From: Triatoma infestans
Lineage: Eukaryota; Arthropoda; Insecta; Hemiptera; Reduviidae
Assembly: GCA_011037195.1 (NCBI GenBank)
Contig: JAAEAF010014405.1
Coordinates: 1-64,000, forward strand
Reading direction: 5' to 3'
Length of the DNA stretch: 64,000 nt
Part shown: positions 34,751 to 46,300 of the stretch, in pieces
Layout: each line of letters starts with the position of its first letter
How positions within the stretch are numbered: position 1 is the stretch's first letter
Program-made: the position numbers and the translations under genes
The notes under the pieces: generated by a model
Database searches by the model: none
What the model was told of the DNA's origin: nothing
What the model saw: the letters and a program-made list of their open reading frames with translations, nothing else

Positions 34751-35674
34751 AGCTCCAGTGAGGCGACGTTTATATTTGCATCACTCACACACCGGCTGAT
34801 GTGTAAGTACGTGCCACACTAAGACATCTCTTGTAGTATATTGAGCCTAGGGGAGGTCGGTAGTTAACAAAGGCTGTTTTGGCCGGGGTGGCGTCGCTTT
34901 GTTAACAGTTGGTGGCCAGGTGGCCTCTTGAGTGTACATTGACCCTTGTATGAAGGAAATACAAAAAGGGTTTTGCGGCGGTTCTCTTGACTGTATATTG
35001 ACCCCTGTTTGAAAGGGTTTTGCCGCGGTTCTTGACCTGCAGATAGCGGCTGGCTGGATCCTTTTCCATTTTCCAACCACTAGTTATAATTTTTAGATTT
35101 ATTTAAAAATTATATCTTCTTTCTTCCTCTTGCCATCACATCACAAATGGCAATTCCAACTTGGTGTATAATTATAACTGACATTAAAATAAATAAATAA
35201 TTTTCTTAAAAATTTTAATATAATTTATTTATTTTGTAACTTCTGTTGTCATACAATGTGAAAATATTTGACAACAAAGAAATATAACAGTTTGTAATTA
35301 TATATTTATGTATGTCCGTATATATGTGTATGCCTCTATTTGTCTGTCTGTTTTGAGTTTATTAAAATAAAAGTTACTGGTTAATCTCACTCAATTTTCC
35401 ATTAAAGAATTCCAAAAAATGAGTTAATTTTCTGAGAAAAAGAATAATTATCCAAAAAAAATAAATAAATAAATAAGTAAATATATTAATTTTGAACTAT
35501 TATCTAATCAAATAGAGAGCGATTATTGTGTCCTTTTTTTTTTTGGAAATCATAATTGTTCAAATAAAATGGAATGAATAAATAAACCAATAATGGTATA
35601 GATTTAAGATGAATCTATAATCAGAACTTTTGAAGCAGTCTTTTTGCAAACTTGCTTTAACGTTAATAGAAGGA

Positions 35675-35752
35675 AAGGGAATAGCTAAAGTGGTTAGCGT
35701 ACTAGACTCCCACGCGGAGGACCCGGGTTCGAGTACAGCTGTGGCTACCCTT
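35675..35752 (+). repeat. tRNA-like sequence (SINE head or tRNA pseudogene)
   Basis: AAGGG and CCCTT can pair as an acceptor. TAGCTAAAGTGGTTAGCG fits an A box/D arm, CTCCCACGCGGAG an anticodon hairpin, and GGGTTCGAGTAC a B box. The T stem is poorly paired. An A run starts at 35774. Probably a SINE head. Confidence 0.5.
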
Positions 35753-36109
35753 AGATTTTTTCTTCCTAGGAGCAAAAAAAAAAAAAATTAATTGAAACAT
35801 GTTATATTTATATATGTAGAATAATAATAATAATGATATTTATAGATAGTAAACAAAATAACTAAGAAAAGGTGTTAACTCAATCTCTTTATTTGATATT
35901 GAATCCTTTGCTGCAAAGTTTTGCGGTTATTTTATCCTTTGATGTGGTCCTAGGCTGGTATATCTATTTCCCAGTTTGGTTGAACTTTATCTCCTTTGTT
36001 ATAAATATATATCCTCTTTACTTTATATAATTTCTAAAGATTTACAGCTATAGTAACGATATATATTTTACTAAACTATTCTACAACTTCTATTTTAGTT
36101 ATTTTTAAA

Positions 36110-37299
36110 AAAAAAATCTTGTTTGAAACACTCACACGACTTGCTACTACTGCACACTAACACGGTTGTAATTAGCGAATTTTCTTCAAACTTATAATAT
36201 GTACTAAATATTTACTTGTCTTCAATTTTATATCGATGGGGAGAATCTAAACATCATAAAATGACGTTGTTTGAGGAAAACATAACTTCCCTCTTTCCCC
36301 CTAAACTTCTTTAATTAAACTTTCTCGGAAGATAAGTTATGTTCAAACAAAAAATCCGTGGGGGGGGGGGTTATGGAGAAAACTGAAAAGAAATTTCTGG
36401 TCAACCGATTTCTTCAATTTCGGAATTTTGGCTACATAATCGGAAATAGCACTTTATGAGAAAAACATAACTACATCCCTCTCGCAGCCTTAAATGAATT
36501 TTGCCAAAGTAATGTTACAAATTAAAATTGTAACTCTTAATATGTGTAATTGAAAGGGAAATGAGTTAGCCGATCAACTGGCCAGGAATGGAGCGAACAC
36601 AAGTTGACAATCTTGTCAACGAATCCACAGAAGTCTGTGGATCTGTCCTGGGGATAGCCGAAAATTTACGGCTTGGGCGTCTCCAGAGGGAATGGACTCA
36701 AACGAAACACAGCCCTTACTGGGAGGACACAACTAAGCACTGGAGGAAAATATATAGCAGGAATCAGATCTGTCTTGTAGCGGGCCCTATTCACAGGGCA
36801 TGGTAGGTTTAAAAAAAACATCTGCAAAAGGTGTGTGGTTAATTAACTCGGAGCCCTAGTGCAGACTACGTCAGGAAGAGGAGGGGCGATGGCCTCTTAC
36901 CTTGCCGTTTCGATTGCGTGGCAATCAGCACTTTGCGGTACGAGATCGTTTTGGCACGTTGAGACAGGAGAAGTTCGTATTGCAAGTAGGACTAGTGGGG
37001 AGATTTCCTCTACTACACACAAAGGGGGATAGTACAATAAGCCTCAAGAAGTTGGCTGCGGTGTCTGGGTTGAAGTCCTCCTCCGTTTGGTCCAATCAAT
37101 CAATCAGTCAATGTATAATTGATATTCCAAGTTTTTATAGAAAATCGTTGGAGCCATTTTCGAGAAAATTGTAAAAAAAAACTGAAACAAAAAAACGTTC
37201 AGTAAAGTGGTACTTTACTTTTGAGAAATTTTGACAGACAACTTACTGGCGGATCTCATGGTGATATCTAAATAGAATTTTAAGTTTGAACTTTCTGCC
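36110..37299 (-). repeat. Old A-family copy 12, split by LINE sequence
   Basis: Starts with a mutated tail (GTTTGAAACACTCACACGAC), diverged cores to 36545, LINE at about 36545-37110, then a better kept core/head junction up to GAACTTTCTGCC at 37299, where it meets copy 13 in opposite orientation. Confidence 0.75.
36545..37110 (+). mobile_element. LINE RNase H-end fragment inside an A-family copy
   Basis: Starts with a frame reading GNELADQLARNGAN, the RNase H C-terminal motif. It continues (36588-36806) with LGRLQREWTQTKHSPYWEDT, as found downstream of RNase H in these LINEs. The right boundary is approximate; A-family minus-strand sequence resumes at about 37110. Confidence 0.65.
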
Positions 37300-37301
37300 T
37301 T

Positions 37302-38222
37302 TTCACCGGAAATATCCGTTTTGAGGTCCCCTGAGTCCAAAAAAGTGGTTTTTAGCGAATGGTCTGTGTGTGTATGTATGTAAACAGCATAGCTCAAAAA
37401 CGAAAATCGTAGAAAGTTCAAACTTCATATTCCGTTTAGTTATCACCATGGGATCCGACAGTGGGTCATCTGTCAAAATTCCTTAACCGGAAGTACTACT
37501 TTACTAGTTGTTTTTTTTTAGTTTTTGCGATTTTCTCAAAAATGGCTCTATCGGTTTCCTTTAAACTTGACATATCAACTTCACATACTAACAGCTACAA
37601 CTTTTATTTGAAACCTTTCTCCGGGAAAATTCATTTAAGGGCACGTCTGGGGGAGGGGAGGGATTAGGTTTTCATCTTACCTGCTATTTCAGTTTATTAG
37701 ACAATTCTGTCATCTAAATAATGTTAATTAGAATTAAATATGTTGTTCAAATTCCGAGTTTGAAAAAATCGGATAACCGGAAGTGCGTTTGTTTTAACAC
37801 TTTACTAAATGATTTTTTCACTTTTTCGCGATTTTCTCAAAAATGGCTCCGACAATTTTCTTGAAACTTCATATATAAATTAAACATGCAAAGATCTACA
37901 CCTTTTGTTTAAAACATTTCTTTAGAAAAATTCATTTAAGGGCACTTTTAGGGGTGGGGAGGGGTTACAGCTTCCTCTAAAGTGGTATCATAGTTAATTA
38001 TACAATTCTATCATCCAAACAGAAATAATTATAAATAACTAGATGACCGAAATTCCAAGTTCTAAGAAAATTAGTAAACCGGAAGTGCACTATTACTGAA
38101 CAGTTTTTTTTCAGTTTTCGACGAATTTCGTTATATTTGGTACACAAACCATAACCTTTGTCTATTATAATTTTGAGCACAGGAGTAAGAGAAAGTTGTG
38201 TGAGTGTTTCACACCAGATTTT
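37302..38222 (+). repeat. A-family copy 13, head truncated
   Basis: Begins inside the head at TTTTCACCGGAAATATCCG, has two cores (AACCGGAAGT at 37487, 37778 and 38079) and a full tail ending GTTTCACACCAG. A minus-strand head fragment follows at about 38225-38350. Confidence 0.88.
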
Positions 38223-38533
38223 TTTCGTTAATGAGCTATACTGTACATAACATTCACCTACATACATACACACACCATTTTCAAAAAACCATTTTTTTTT
38301 TTTTTTGACTCAGGGGACCACCTCAAAACCTCCGTATTTCCGATACTAATAAGAAAAAATAATAGCTCATGAATATTTCTCTGAGAAATCAGAAGATTTT
38401 TGACAAATAATATTTACATGTTTATTTTCTCTCTTTGCAGTAACAGGAAGTATTGTAATCTTGTCAACTTTTCAAAATTAAGTTTTCAGCTAATATATAT
38501 ATATATACATACGAAAAAATATTAATTAGCATA

Positions 38534-39849
38534 CGAGGTGTGTAAATTAAGTAATGAGACTGATTTTTTATCTTCTTTTTTTTCAAATAAAATTACAATT
38601 CAACATTGTCTCCTTCCAAGTAACTACCTTGGGAAGCCACACAACGCTGAAGACGGTTTCTTCCATTCGTCATAGCAGTGCTGGAACTCGGATACTGGAA
38701 TAGACTTCAGTTGGTCGGTTACGGCTGTTTGAATATTCTCCAATGTTCCAAAATGACGTCCCTTGAGGTGATTTTTCAATTTGGGGAACAAAAAAAAGTC
38801 ACATGGACTCAAGTCGGGTGAATAAGGAGGCTGAGGAGCCACAGGAATGTTATTACTGGCCAAATACTCATTAATAGAAATCGCGGTATGACACGGAGCA
38901 TTGTCGTGATGCAACACCCACTTGTTTTTGATGTTTGGCCTCACACGCATGACTCTTTTTCGAAATCTCTCAAGAACTTCTCGGTAAAAATGTTGGTTTA
39001 CCATTTGGCATTGAGGCACAAATTCTTTGTGAACGATTCCTTGGCTATCAAAAAAGCAAATCAGCATGCATTTGATTTTTGACTTGCTCATTCTTGCTTT
39101 TTTTGGCCTTGGAGAGGTTGAAGTGTGCCACTGCATGCTCTGACGCTTAGTTTCTGGGTCATACTCAAACACCCAAGACTCGTCTCCTGTAATAACACGT
39201 TCCAAAAAATTGGGATCGTTTTCAATTGCTCCCAAAAAGTCAAGGCTCCTTTCCTTTCTGATGTCTTTTTGCTCTTGTGAAAGATTTTTCGGAACCATTT
39301 TTGCACAAATTTTTCTCATCCCCAATTCATTAGTCAAAATTTGATGAACGGTTGTGTGAGTCAAATTCAACTCTTCGCCGATCATTCGGACTGTCAAACG
39401 ACGATCTGAACGCACGAGATCGCGGATTCTGCCAACATTTTCGTCGGTTCTTGAAGATGAAGGCCTTCCGCTGCGAGGCTCGTCTTCAATTGATTCCCTT
39501 CCTTCTGCAAACGACTTAAACCACCTAAAAACCTGTGCTCTCGACAAAACATTGTCTCCATAGGCCTGGCACAGTTTTTCAAACGTTTCCGTTGCACTGT
39601 GCCCAAGTCTGAAGCAAAACCTGATAGCACAACGTTGCTCGTAATTGATGTCACTCATTTTTAAAACGCACTGAAAAAACCTTGCTCACAAAAAAAGTCA
39701 CTACGGACAGTGCAACAACTCTAGCATTTTCAAATTTGCACTGGACGTGTATCAGATGTTTACTTGCCCTACCACGCATGCGCCGCGTCTCCAGTGTTGC
39801 CAGATCGAACACTAGAAAATCAGTCTCATTACTTAATTTACACACCTCG
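38534..39849 (-). mobile_element. mariner element, near intact, perfect 34-bp inverted repeats
   Basis: 1316-bp element starting CGAGGTGTGTAAATTAAGTA. Its 34-bp terminal repeats at 38534-38567 and 39816-39849 are identical, and TA target duplications lie at 38532-38533 and 39850-39851. It contains a full mariner transposase on the minus strand. Identical ends and an almost open frame imply recent arrival. It sits inside an old A-family copy. Confidence 0.96.
38624..39658 (-). pseudogene. mariner transposase (DD34D), C-terminus altered by a one-base frameshift
   Basis: 344-codon frame, the usual mariner length, starting MSDINYEQRCAIRFCFRLGH. It has an N-terminal paired helix-turn-helix region (RAQVFRWFKSFAEGRESIED, DEPRSGRPSS), then the DD34D catalytic core: D in VITGDESWVF, D in LHHDNAPCHTA, and the third D in SPDLSPCDFFLF, with 34 residues between the last two. 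The protein should end in a conserved WKKR..RC...G motif. Here an extra C near 38667 shifts the frame after DEWKK, giving an unrelated 10-residue end and an early stop. The proper ending is readable in the next frame. The catalytic triad is intact. Whether the altered tail kills activity is unknown. Confidence 0.93.
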
Positions 39850-41244
39850 TATGATATGTGTGTGTGAGTGTGTACAGTGTCTGTCAGCGTGTAAAAACAG
39901 ATTATGCCCCTCCAAAAAAAGAAACATTTGCAATGAGTTCAAACATAATATTCCCTCCCGTTTAGGTTACCAGCCCATTCAACATTTGACAAAGTTTTGG
40001 TCAAAAGCAGTCAGCAATGTTTTATTCATTTCAGTTTTTCACAATTTTTGTCGTTTACGATTTCAATGATTTCCTTTAAATAATAATAACACACGTTGAG
40101 GCCTATCATTTTTATTTCAAACAGTTTTTCTAAGAAAAATGATTTCTTTTTTTTTAGAGATACTTTTGTAGTTTTGGAAAAATATATACATACCTAATAC
40201 TATATAAATATTGTCCATCAAATATGCTTTTTTTTTTGCATTGCTAGAATCCAAAAATTTTGAAAAACTTGGAATAATAAATTGCACTTATATAAACCTA
40301 TCACTTTAATATGAAATATTTTTCCCAGACGATTTCAAGTATTATTGATTGAGATTTAGACAATATCAATTTAAGGCTACTAAAATTTGGAGTAAAAATT
40401 CCAAATTTGAAGAAAATATATCAATTTTGTAATTGTATTTAGTCCAAGATATATGGAAGTTGTGTTAAATTTTAAAAATCTGTTTGAATTGTGTCAAAAG
40501 TTAATAAAATAAAGAAAGTACCCTTTTTATTTACTTGTTGTCTTTCTAATGTTGCCTAGCAACCATTTAGTTGCTTTGAACAAGGGGTGTCTTGTGAGTG
40601 TTTGACTCTAGATTGTTGAAATCTAATTTATTGTCATGAAATTCTACTTTTTTTTTTTTTCTTTTTTTTTTAATTTAGTGGCGAAATCAGATAAGAAATT
40701 AATTAAATAAAACTCAAGATATAATTAAAATAATGTCAATTGGGAAGTGTTTATCCATTGTAAACTGCTGGTGAAGAAATAAAGTCAGAAATAAATGCGT
40801 ATTTTTGTCACACTGATTTTCTAAAAGCCGCCAATCATGCGTTAATGGTAAATGGAAGCTGTAGATACATGAAAATTGTAGTGATTAATGGTAATTAGCT
40901 TAAAGTGCGTGTAATATTACTTCAAAATAATATTCTCCTTGTTTTACAAGGGATAATTAGTACCAATTATAAAGAACAGTAACCAAATAATTTAGATTTA
41001 TCTATGTAAGAGTATCAACTAAGTATCAAATGGCTTAGTGTAATAATTATGAGAATAGTATAGTTGTTGACGTATGGAATGAACAAAGAGAACACTTATT
41101 AGTCACAACATATTATTTATGCATTTTACTTAGTAAGGAGAATTTACAAGATTAAATAATGTTAAGGAGTTAGCGAAGTGAAAAATGATATGCGAGAAAC
41201 CTTTGGACCTGTACTCTTGACTCGTTGAAGACTAGCAATAGAAT

Positions 41245-41748
41245 GGTTTCAGAGACATTTTCCGTGGTAGCCTGCTTCATTTTGTGGTCATCGAGTTCAT
41301 TTCATAGTGCTATTAATACTAGCGCTTCTAGTAGCAATAACAAGAACTAATTATCATAAATCTGACTTTATAAGTTATATGCTAGATCTATTACTAATGA
41401 CTCATTCAATCTGTATTAATTTGTTAATTTAATCTGTTTTTTTTTCATTTTGTAGTTTCCTAGCCTTTAAACAGTTATTAGTCGTGATCATTGGATCAAT
41501 TTGGCTATCACATCAAAGCCCATCTTCAGGATGCGTTTGTCAGACAATGCGATAACACAGACGTGCACAGAGCAAATTCAGTTTATACACTAAGTGTCTG
41601 TGTTATCACACTGTCTGACAAACGCATCCTGAAGATGGGCGAACGTCCGAAACCGGTCGATGACCACAAAATGAAGCAGGCTACACGGAAAATGTCTCTG
41701 ATGCTTTCCAGCTCTGCGGAACCGACCACTACAACAAATAGACTGGTT
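41245..41748. repeat. M foldback, copy 2, with a 219-bp inserted segment
   Basis: The left arm is broken at about 41294-41517 by a segment also present at 43479-43689. The inner arms TGCGTTTGTCAGACA and TGTCTGACAAACGCA pair closely. The right arm ends AGCTCTGCGGAACCGACCAC. A hAT element adjoins it. Confidence 0.88.
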
Positions 41749-41756
41749 GTCTAGTT

Positions 41757-42747
41757 CAGCGGTTGCCAAATGGTGGTCCGCGAAAGAATTGTTAACGAAC
41801 GAGGATTTCTTTGGTAGCGTCAGTCAAATTTCCCATCTTCCCATTGATGTGAAGTTATCCCGCCTTACTAAACCGTTATCGGCCTTTTCCAAATGTTACG
41901 TTTAAGAGAAAAGCTTGTGGCTGCTCCAACAACCGCAGTGGAGACGGATTGGGTTCAAGAAAAAAAAAAGGCACAGCTTGGTCTTCAACAATTTTACACA
42001 AACACAGATAAAAAAAACCTGTTGTACAAAACACGAACAAGTAAAAGTATACAAATTCAGCAATTATTATTATTATTTGAAAGGGAAAGCTTAATTGAAT
42101 TGATATCCGACGACACCCTCAAAATTTAAATTTATTCAGGCATAACAAGAGCTCACTTTTGGTATAATGTCAGAAATGAGTATCCAAGGCTATTAAAATA
42201 TTATTGCCATTCACAACAAGATATTTGTGCGAAAAAAACATTCTTGGCAGTTGAGGCAATTAAAAATAAGTACTGTTGTCGACTTGAACTGCAAGCTAGA
42301 GCCTTCGTGTTGCTGTTTAGTACAATGGGCCCTAGAATCGAAGAATTTTTATCTAACAAGCAGCAACATGTTTCATACTGTTTGAATATTGAATATTATT
42401 GTAATTATTAAGTAAACTTTAATTAATCATTATCATCATTTGTCTGTCTTTTCTTTCTCATCTTTGGTTCTTTCTCATCTTTGGTTGTCACGTTAAATAA
42501 AAATTTTATTGAAACCATAGAGTGTATTCATTTGAAAACTCGCCACCTTGAAAAACTTTGAAATTAGTAAAATTTTTAAAAATCGTTGAAATAAGTCAAT
42601 TTTATTTTGGACAAGGACATTTTAATAAACCACTATAATCAGTTGGGGAACTTTCCCCTCCTTCAAAAAAAATGGAATAGTAGTCCATGAGATTAAATAT
42701 TTTCTGCTTGGTGGTTCGTGAGAATCAAAAGATTGGCGACCGCTGTG
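41757..42747 (+). mobile_element. hAT-type element, degenerate, with 8-bp target duplication
   Basis: The left end CAGCGGTTGCCAA is mirrored by TTGGCGACCGCTG on the right, which is the hAT terminal pattern. The octamer GTCTAGTT stands at 41749-41756 and again at 42748-42755. It lies immediately beside an M foldback. The interior encodes a decayed hAT C-terminal domain. Confidence 0.82.
41893..42410 (+). pseudogene. hAT transposase C-terminal (dimerisation) region, broken
   Basis: A 78-codon frame at 41893-42129 ends ESLIELISDDTLKI. After the stop, coding-like sequence continues with AHFWYNVRNEYPRLLKYY, then KKTFLAVEAIKNKYCCRLEL and MGPRIEEFLSNKQQH. This matches the layout of the hAT dimerisation domain in ZBED5-like proteins (FW...NEYP, K.K.RNRL, P.I..L...KQ). 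The diagnostic SYLCE-type block is degraded. Most of the transposase is missing. Confidence 0.65.
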
Positions 42748-42755
42748 GTCTAGTT

Positions 42756-43290
42756 GATGACTAGACTGATTTAGACTGCGAATTGTGCCTTTATTATATG
42801 AAAATCCATTTGGGGAATTGGGTAAAACTTGTTGCTTAAACTGGTAGCATATCGAACGTGGCAATGCTTCTTAGGGCATGCCAGAAGCGCAGTATATAGT
42901 ACCAGTGGCGCTGTACATAGTAATGATAAGAACTATGCTATAGATGGCGCTGTTTTGCTAGAGCTAAGAATTGTAACTGAGTGAATTCAAGACTAATACA
43001 AGCCCAACAATACGAAACTCAAATATTTCATATATGCTGTATATGCTTATAATTAGGTATTATTATTATTTCCTGTAAACGCACTGTTTATTTATGAAAA
43101 CAATGTTTTTTTAACAATGAAATTAACGCTGATTTTTAATTTACAAATATATGTATGTATGTTTTTTTGTTTTTGCCATTTCATTGGTTTTTTAAATAAT
43201 TTAAAGAAAATTGTTAAAGCACGAAAATTACAATAAAATAATTTAATTTGTTTATAAAAGTAATCTAACATTTGTTTTTTTTAATTTTCA
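42756..43290. other. Sequence just upstream of the first EndoA exon seen
   Basis: AT-rich, presumably part of an EndoA intron. I looked for the short N-terminal exon and did not find it. The polypyrimidine tract before 43291 is clear. Confidence 0.55.
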
Positions 43291-43291
43291 G

Positions 43292-43360
43292 TACATGACC
43301 GAGAAGATGGGGGGTGCAGAGGGGACAAAACTGGATGTAGATTTTGTGGATATGGAGAGA
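43292..43360 (+). CDS. EndoA: EndoA coding exon (start of BAR domain)
   Basis: 69 nt, 23 whole codons, encoding [11 protein letters not shown] through VDMER. It is preceded by a T-rich tract ending in AG at 43290-43291 and followed by a strong GTAAGT donor at 43361. In endophilins this block directly follows the N-terminal helix, whose exon is missing here. Confidence 0.95.
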
Positions 43361-46300
43361 GTAAGTAAAAAATATAAATCTCTTATCTTATTTAAAATTC
43401 TTGCTTTTATCTTAACAAATTCCTTAAGTGTCTGTTATAATATAATAATTGTTCTGTTACTTGATTAAAACATAAATAATTTCATAGTGCTATTAATACT
43501 AGCGCTTCTAGTAGCAATAACAAGAACTAGTTATCATAAATCTGACTTTATAAGTTAAATGCTAGATCTATTACTAATGACTTATTCAATCTCTATTAAT
43601 TTGTTGTTTTGTTTTTTCATTTTGTAGTTTCCTAGCCTTTAAACAGTTATTAGTCGTGATCATTGGGTCAATTTGGCTATCACATCAAATTTGTTATCCC
43701 TTACGTTGCTGCCTTAAAAGGGCTGAGAAGAGGGACATTTCGAACCTTCGCTTCGATTTATCCACAATAAAATAATGTCTTAATTATCATCAACTGTAAT
43801 TCTCGTACTTCTCTTAATTTCACACAAAATAATCGAAACATATTGGTTTCTCTTCTTTTTAATTTCTGTTTCTGCTACAAGAGCAAGTATATACGTCAAT
43901 CACAAGAAAACAGAATACAATCCTGAGGAATTATCAACAAGAATGCTATTTCCTTACATAAAAGGAGATATTAGTAACATTCCGAGACTTCAGGAATATT
44001 TTCCGTCTTCTTTTTGTGGCCATCGACCGGTTTCGGGCGTTCGCCCAAAATCTGGATGTTTTTGTCAAAACAGTGTGATAACATAGACTTGCAAGAGCAA
44101 ATTGAGTTGATATACTAATGTTCCTGGTAATGAAATTTCTAAAAGAATTAGACCTGGAAGAGGTAGATTTGAGATTATCCTCGGCTAGACATCAACAGAG
44201 GTGCACAATAGATCTTCGAGATCTTACTGCACTATATCTCCCAAAAAGAGTGTATCAACTAAATTTGCTCTGTGCAAGTTTTATGTTGTCACACTGTTTT
44301 GACAAAAACATCCTGATGATTGGCGAACGCTCGAAACTGGTCGATGATAACAAAAAAAAAAGCAGGCTATCACGGAAAAGAACCCTGATGCTTTCCATCT
44401 CTGCAGAACCAACCACAATAACTCCTTGACTTCCTATTAAATGCGGTAATAACCAAACTCTTATCGCATGTTCAAGAACAAGAAGATTATCCCAAACAAG
44501 ATTGTTTGGATGGGAAAAAATAATATTCTTATCTGAAAATCAATATAGACTCGCAGATCAAGAAAAAATAGAGGTAATAGAGAAGAAACCTGAAGAAGTA
44601 AGTCTAGAACGTGTTGACAACTACAGATTTTTTGTTGAGATATAGGAAAGTGTAGTAAACCTCCTGCGTCCTGGCTAATAAACCAAGCATCAAAAAAAAG
44701 GGATATATCTCCAGGTGATGAACCATTCCAGGTAATGAAATTTCTAAAAGAAATAGACCTGGAAGAGGTAGATTTGAGATCATCCTCAGCTAGACATCAA
44801 CAGAGAAGCACAATAGATCTTCGAGATCTTACTGCACTATATCCCCCGGAAAAAAAACCGCTATCTATATTATAAGAAGGAATCACTCTGTAGACTCTTT
44901 TTCTGTTTCAACTCATTGCTAATCTTGACCTGCTCAATTTATTAGTCTCGTCCAGTTTACCTAATCCTGTGCGGCTACACTCCAATTAAAAACATCAGGA
45001 GTGTTCCTATTTTCATTTTCCACACCTTCCAGGCATGGCAGCTTCGATCGACAAATTCGGCGTTGGGCATACCACTCCCATCAATTCTGTCCACATGCCC
45101 TGCCCATGTCCAAGTCCACTCAACTTGGTCGGTTCTAGCTGGAACTAGCTCTTGATTTGTCTTTACCCGGTCGGTACTTAGGGCGAAGGGTTCTTTCTAC
45201 GGAAAATCTCCATGTATCTGATCTATATTCAAGGATAGGGCAAATTAATGTTTTATGTAAGAATTTTTTGTTCTGTAGAAACGAGGCGATTCTTTAGATA
45301 ACCTGGCTTGATTCTATGTTTGATTAAAATGGCAGTATTGGAGAAATATACTTTGAACAAGAGGATATAGACCTAATAGACTTGCAGAGATACTATTAAG
45401 ATCCTAATAGAATCGCAGAGATGCTTACCGATATCCTCTTTTAATCTTGTCTAAACTAATAGTAATATCTATAAGGAAATAAACAAAATGTCTGTTTTAT
45501 TATTAATTTATTTTATTTACAGAAAACAGATGTTACATACGAACTTGTAGAAGAATTGCAATTAAAGACAAAAGAATATCTACAACCAAATCCTACAGCT
45601 CGAGCTAAAATGGCTGCAGTAAAAGGAATATCTAAGCTAAGTGGCCAGGCAAAGGCCAGTACTTATCCACAACCTGAAGGAACGTTGGGCGAATGTATGG
45701 TTATGTATGGCAAAAAACTGGGCGACGACAGTTATTTTGGTAAGTTTGGAATTCATTTTGATTTTTTTTTGTTTTTAATTTTGTTTATTTAATGTATAAG
45801 TTAGAAAGAACTGGGAGCCTTCTATGTCAAGATAAAGCCTATAACTTTGACTTGTATTTTATTAATTTTTTTAATCTGCTTTAATGGATAATTATTATCC
45901 ACAAATAATTTCTTTTTTGTGATACAAAAACTAAACTGACGTCTTACTGTAAGTTTTTTCATAAATCTCATTTGGTTGAACTAATCGATGTTCAAATTAT
46001 TAGAAAGCATCAGGCATATTTTCCGTGATAGCCTGCTTCTTTTTGTGATCATAGATCGGTTACGGGCGTTCGCCCATCATCAGGATGTTTTTGTCAAAAC
46101 TGTGTGATAACATAGACTTGCACGGAGCAAATTTAGTTGATACACTGGTTTTAAAAGTGTTTTGTTAGGGCTTAACTAGGTTAAGAGGGGTGTTGATACC
46201 TGAGTGGGAAAACACATGTTGTTTTCAGTCTTTAAAAGACATTTTGTTCCTTTTAAAAATGGAAACATCCAACAAGTGGGGTTGCGTAACTTAAATGTGT

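Larger units (their letters stand above)
38440..40615 (+). repeat. Very old A-family copy 15, host of the mariner element
   Basis: The head remnant AGGAAGTATTGTAATCTTGT lies at 38448. The mariner occupies 38534-39849. Diverged core-like sequence continues and a tail-like TTGTGAGTGTTTGACTC closes at about 40600. Confidence 0.62.

Noticed and set aside
34847..35080. Proline-rich minus frames
   Set aside because: They overlap the 60-bp tandem repeat, which explains the repeated residues.
35675..35752. Functional tRNA gene
   Set aside because: The T stem and acceptor do not pair well and an A run follows; it is better as a SINE head or pseudogene.
40620..43290. Missing first EndoA exon (short N-terminal amphipathic peptide)
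   Set aside because: No ATG-led frame with the expected peptide and a donor could be found on the plus strand; the exon probably lies upstream of the window.
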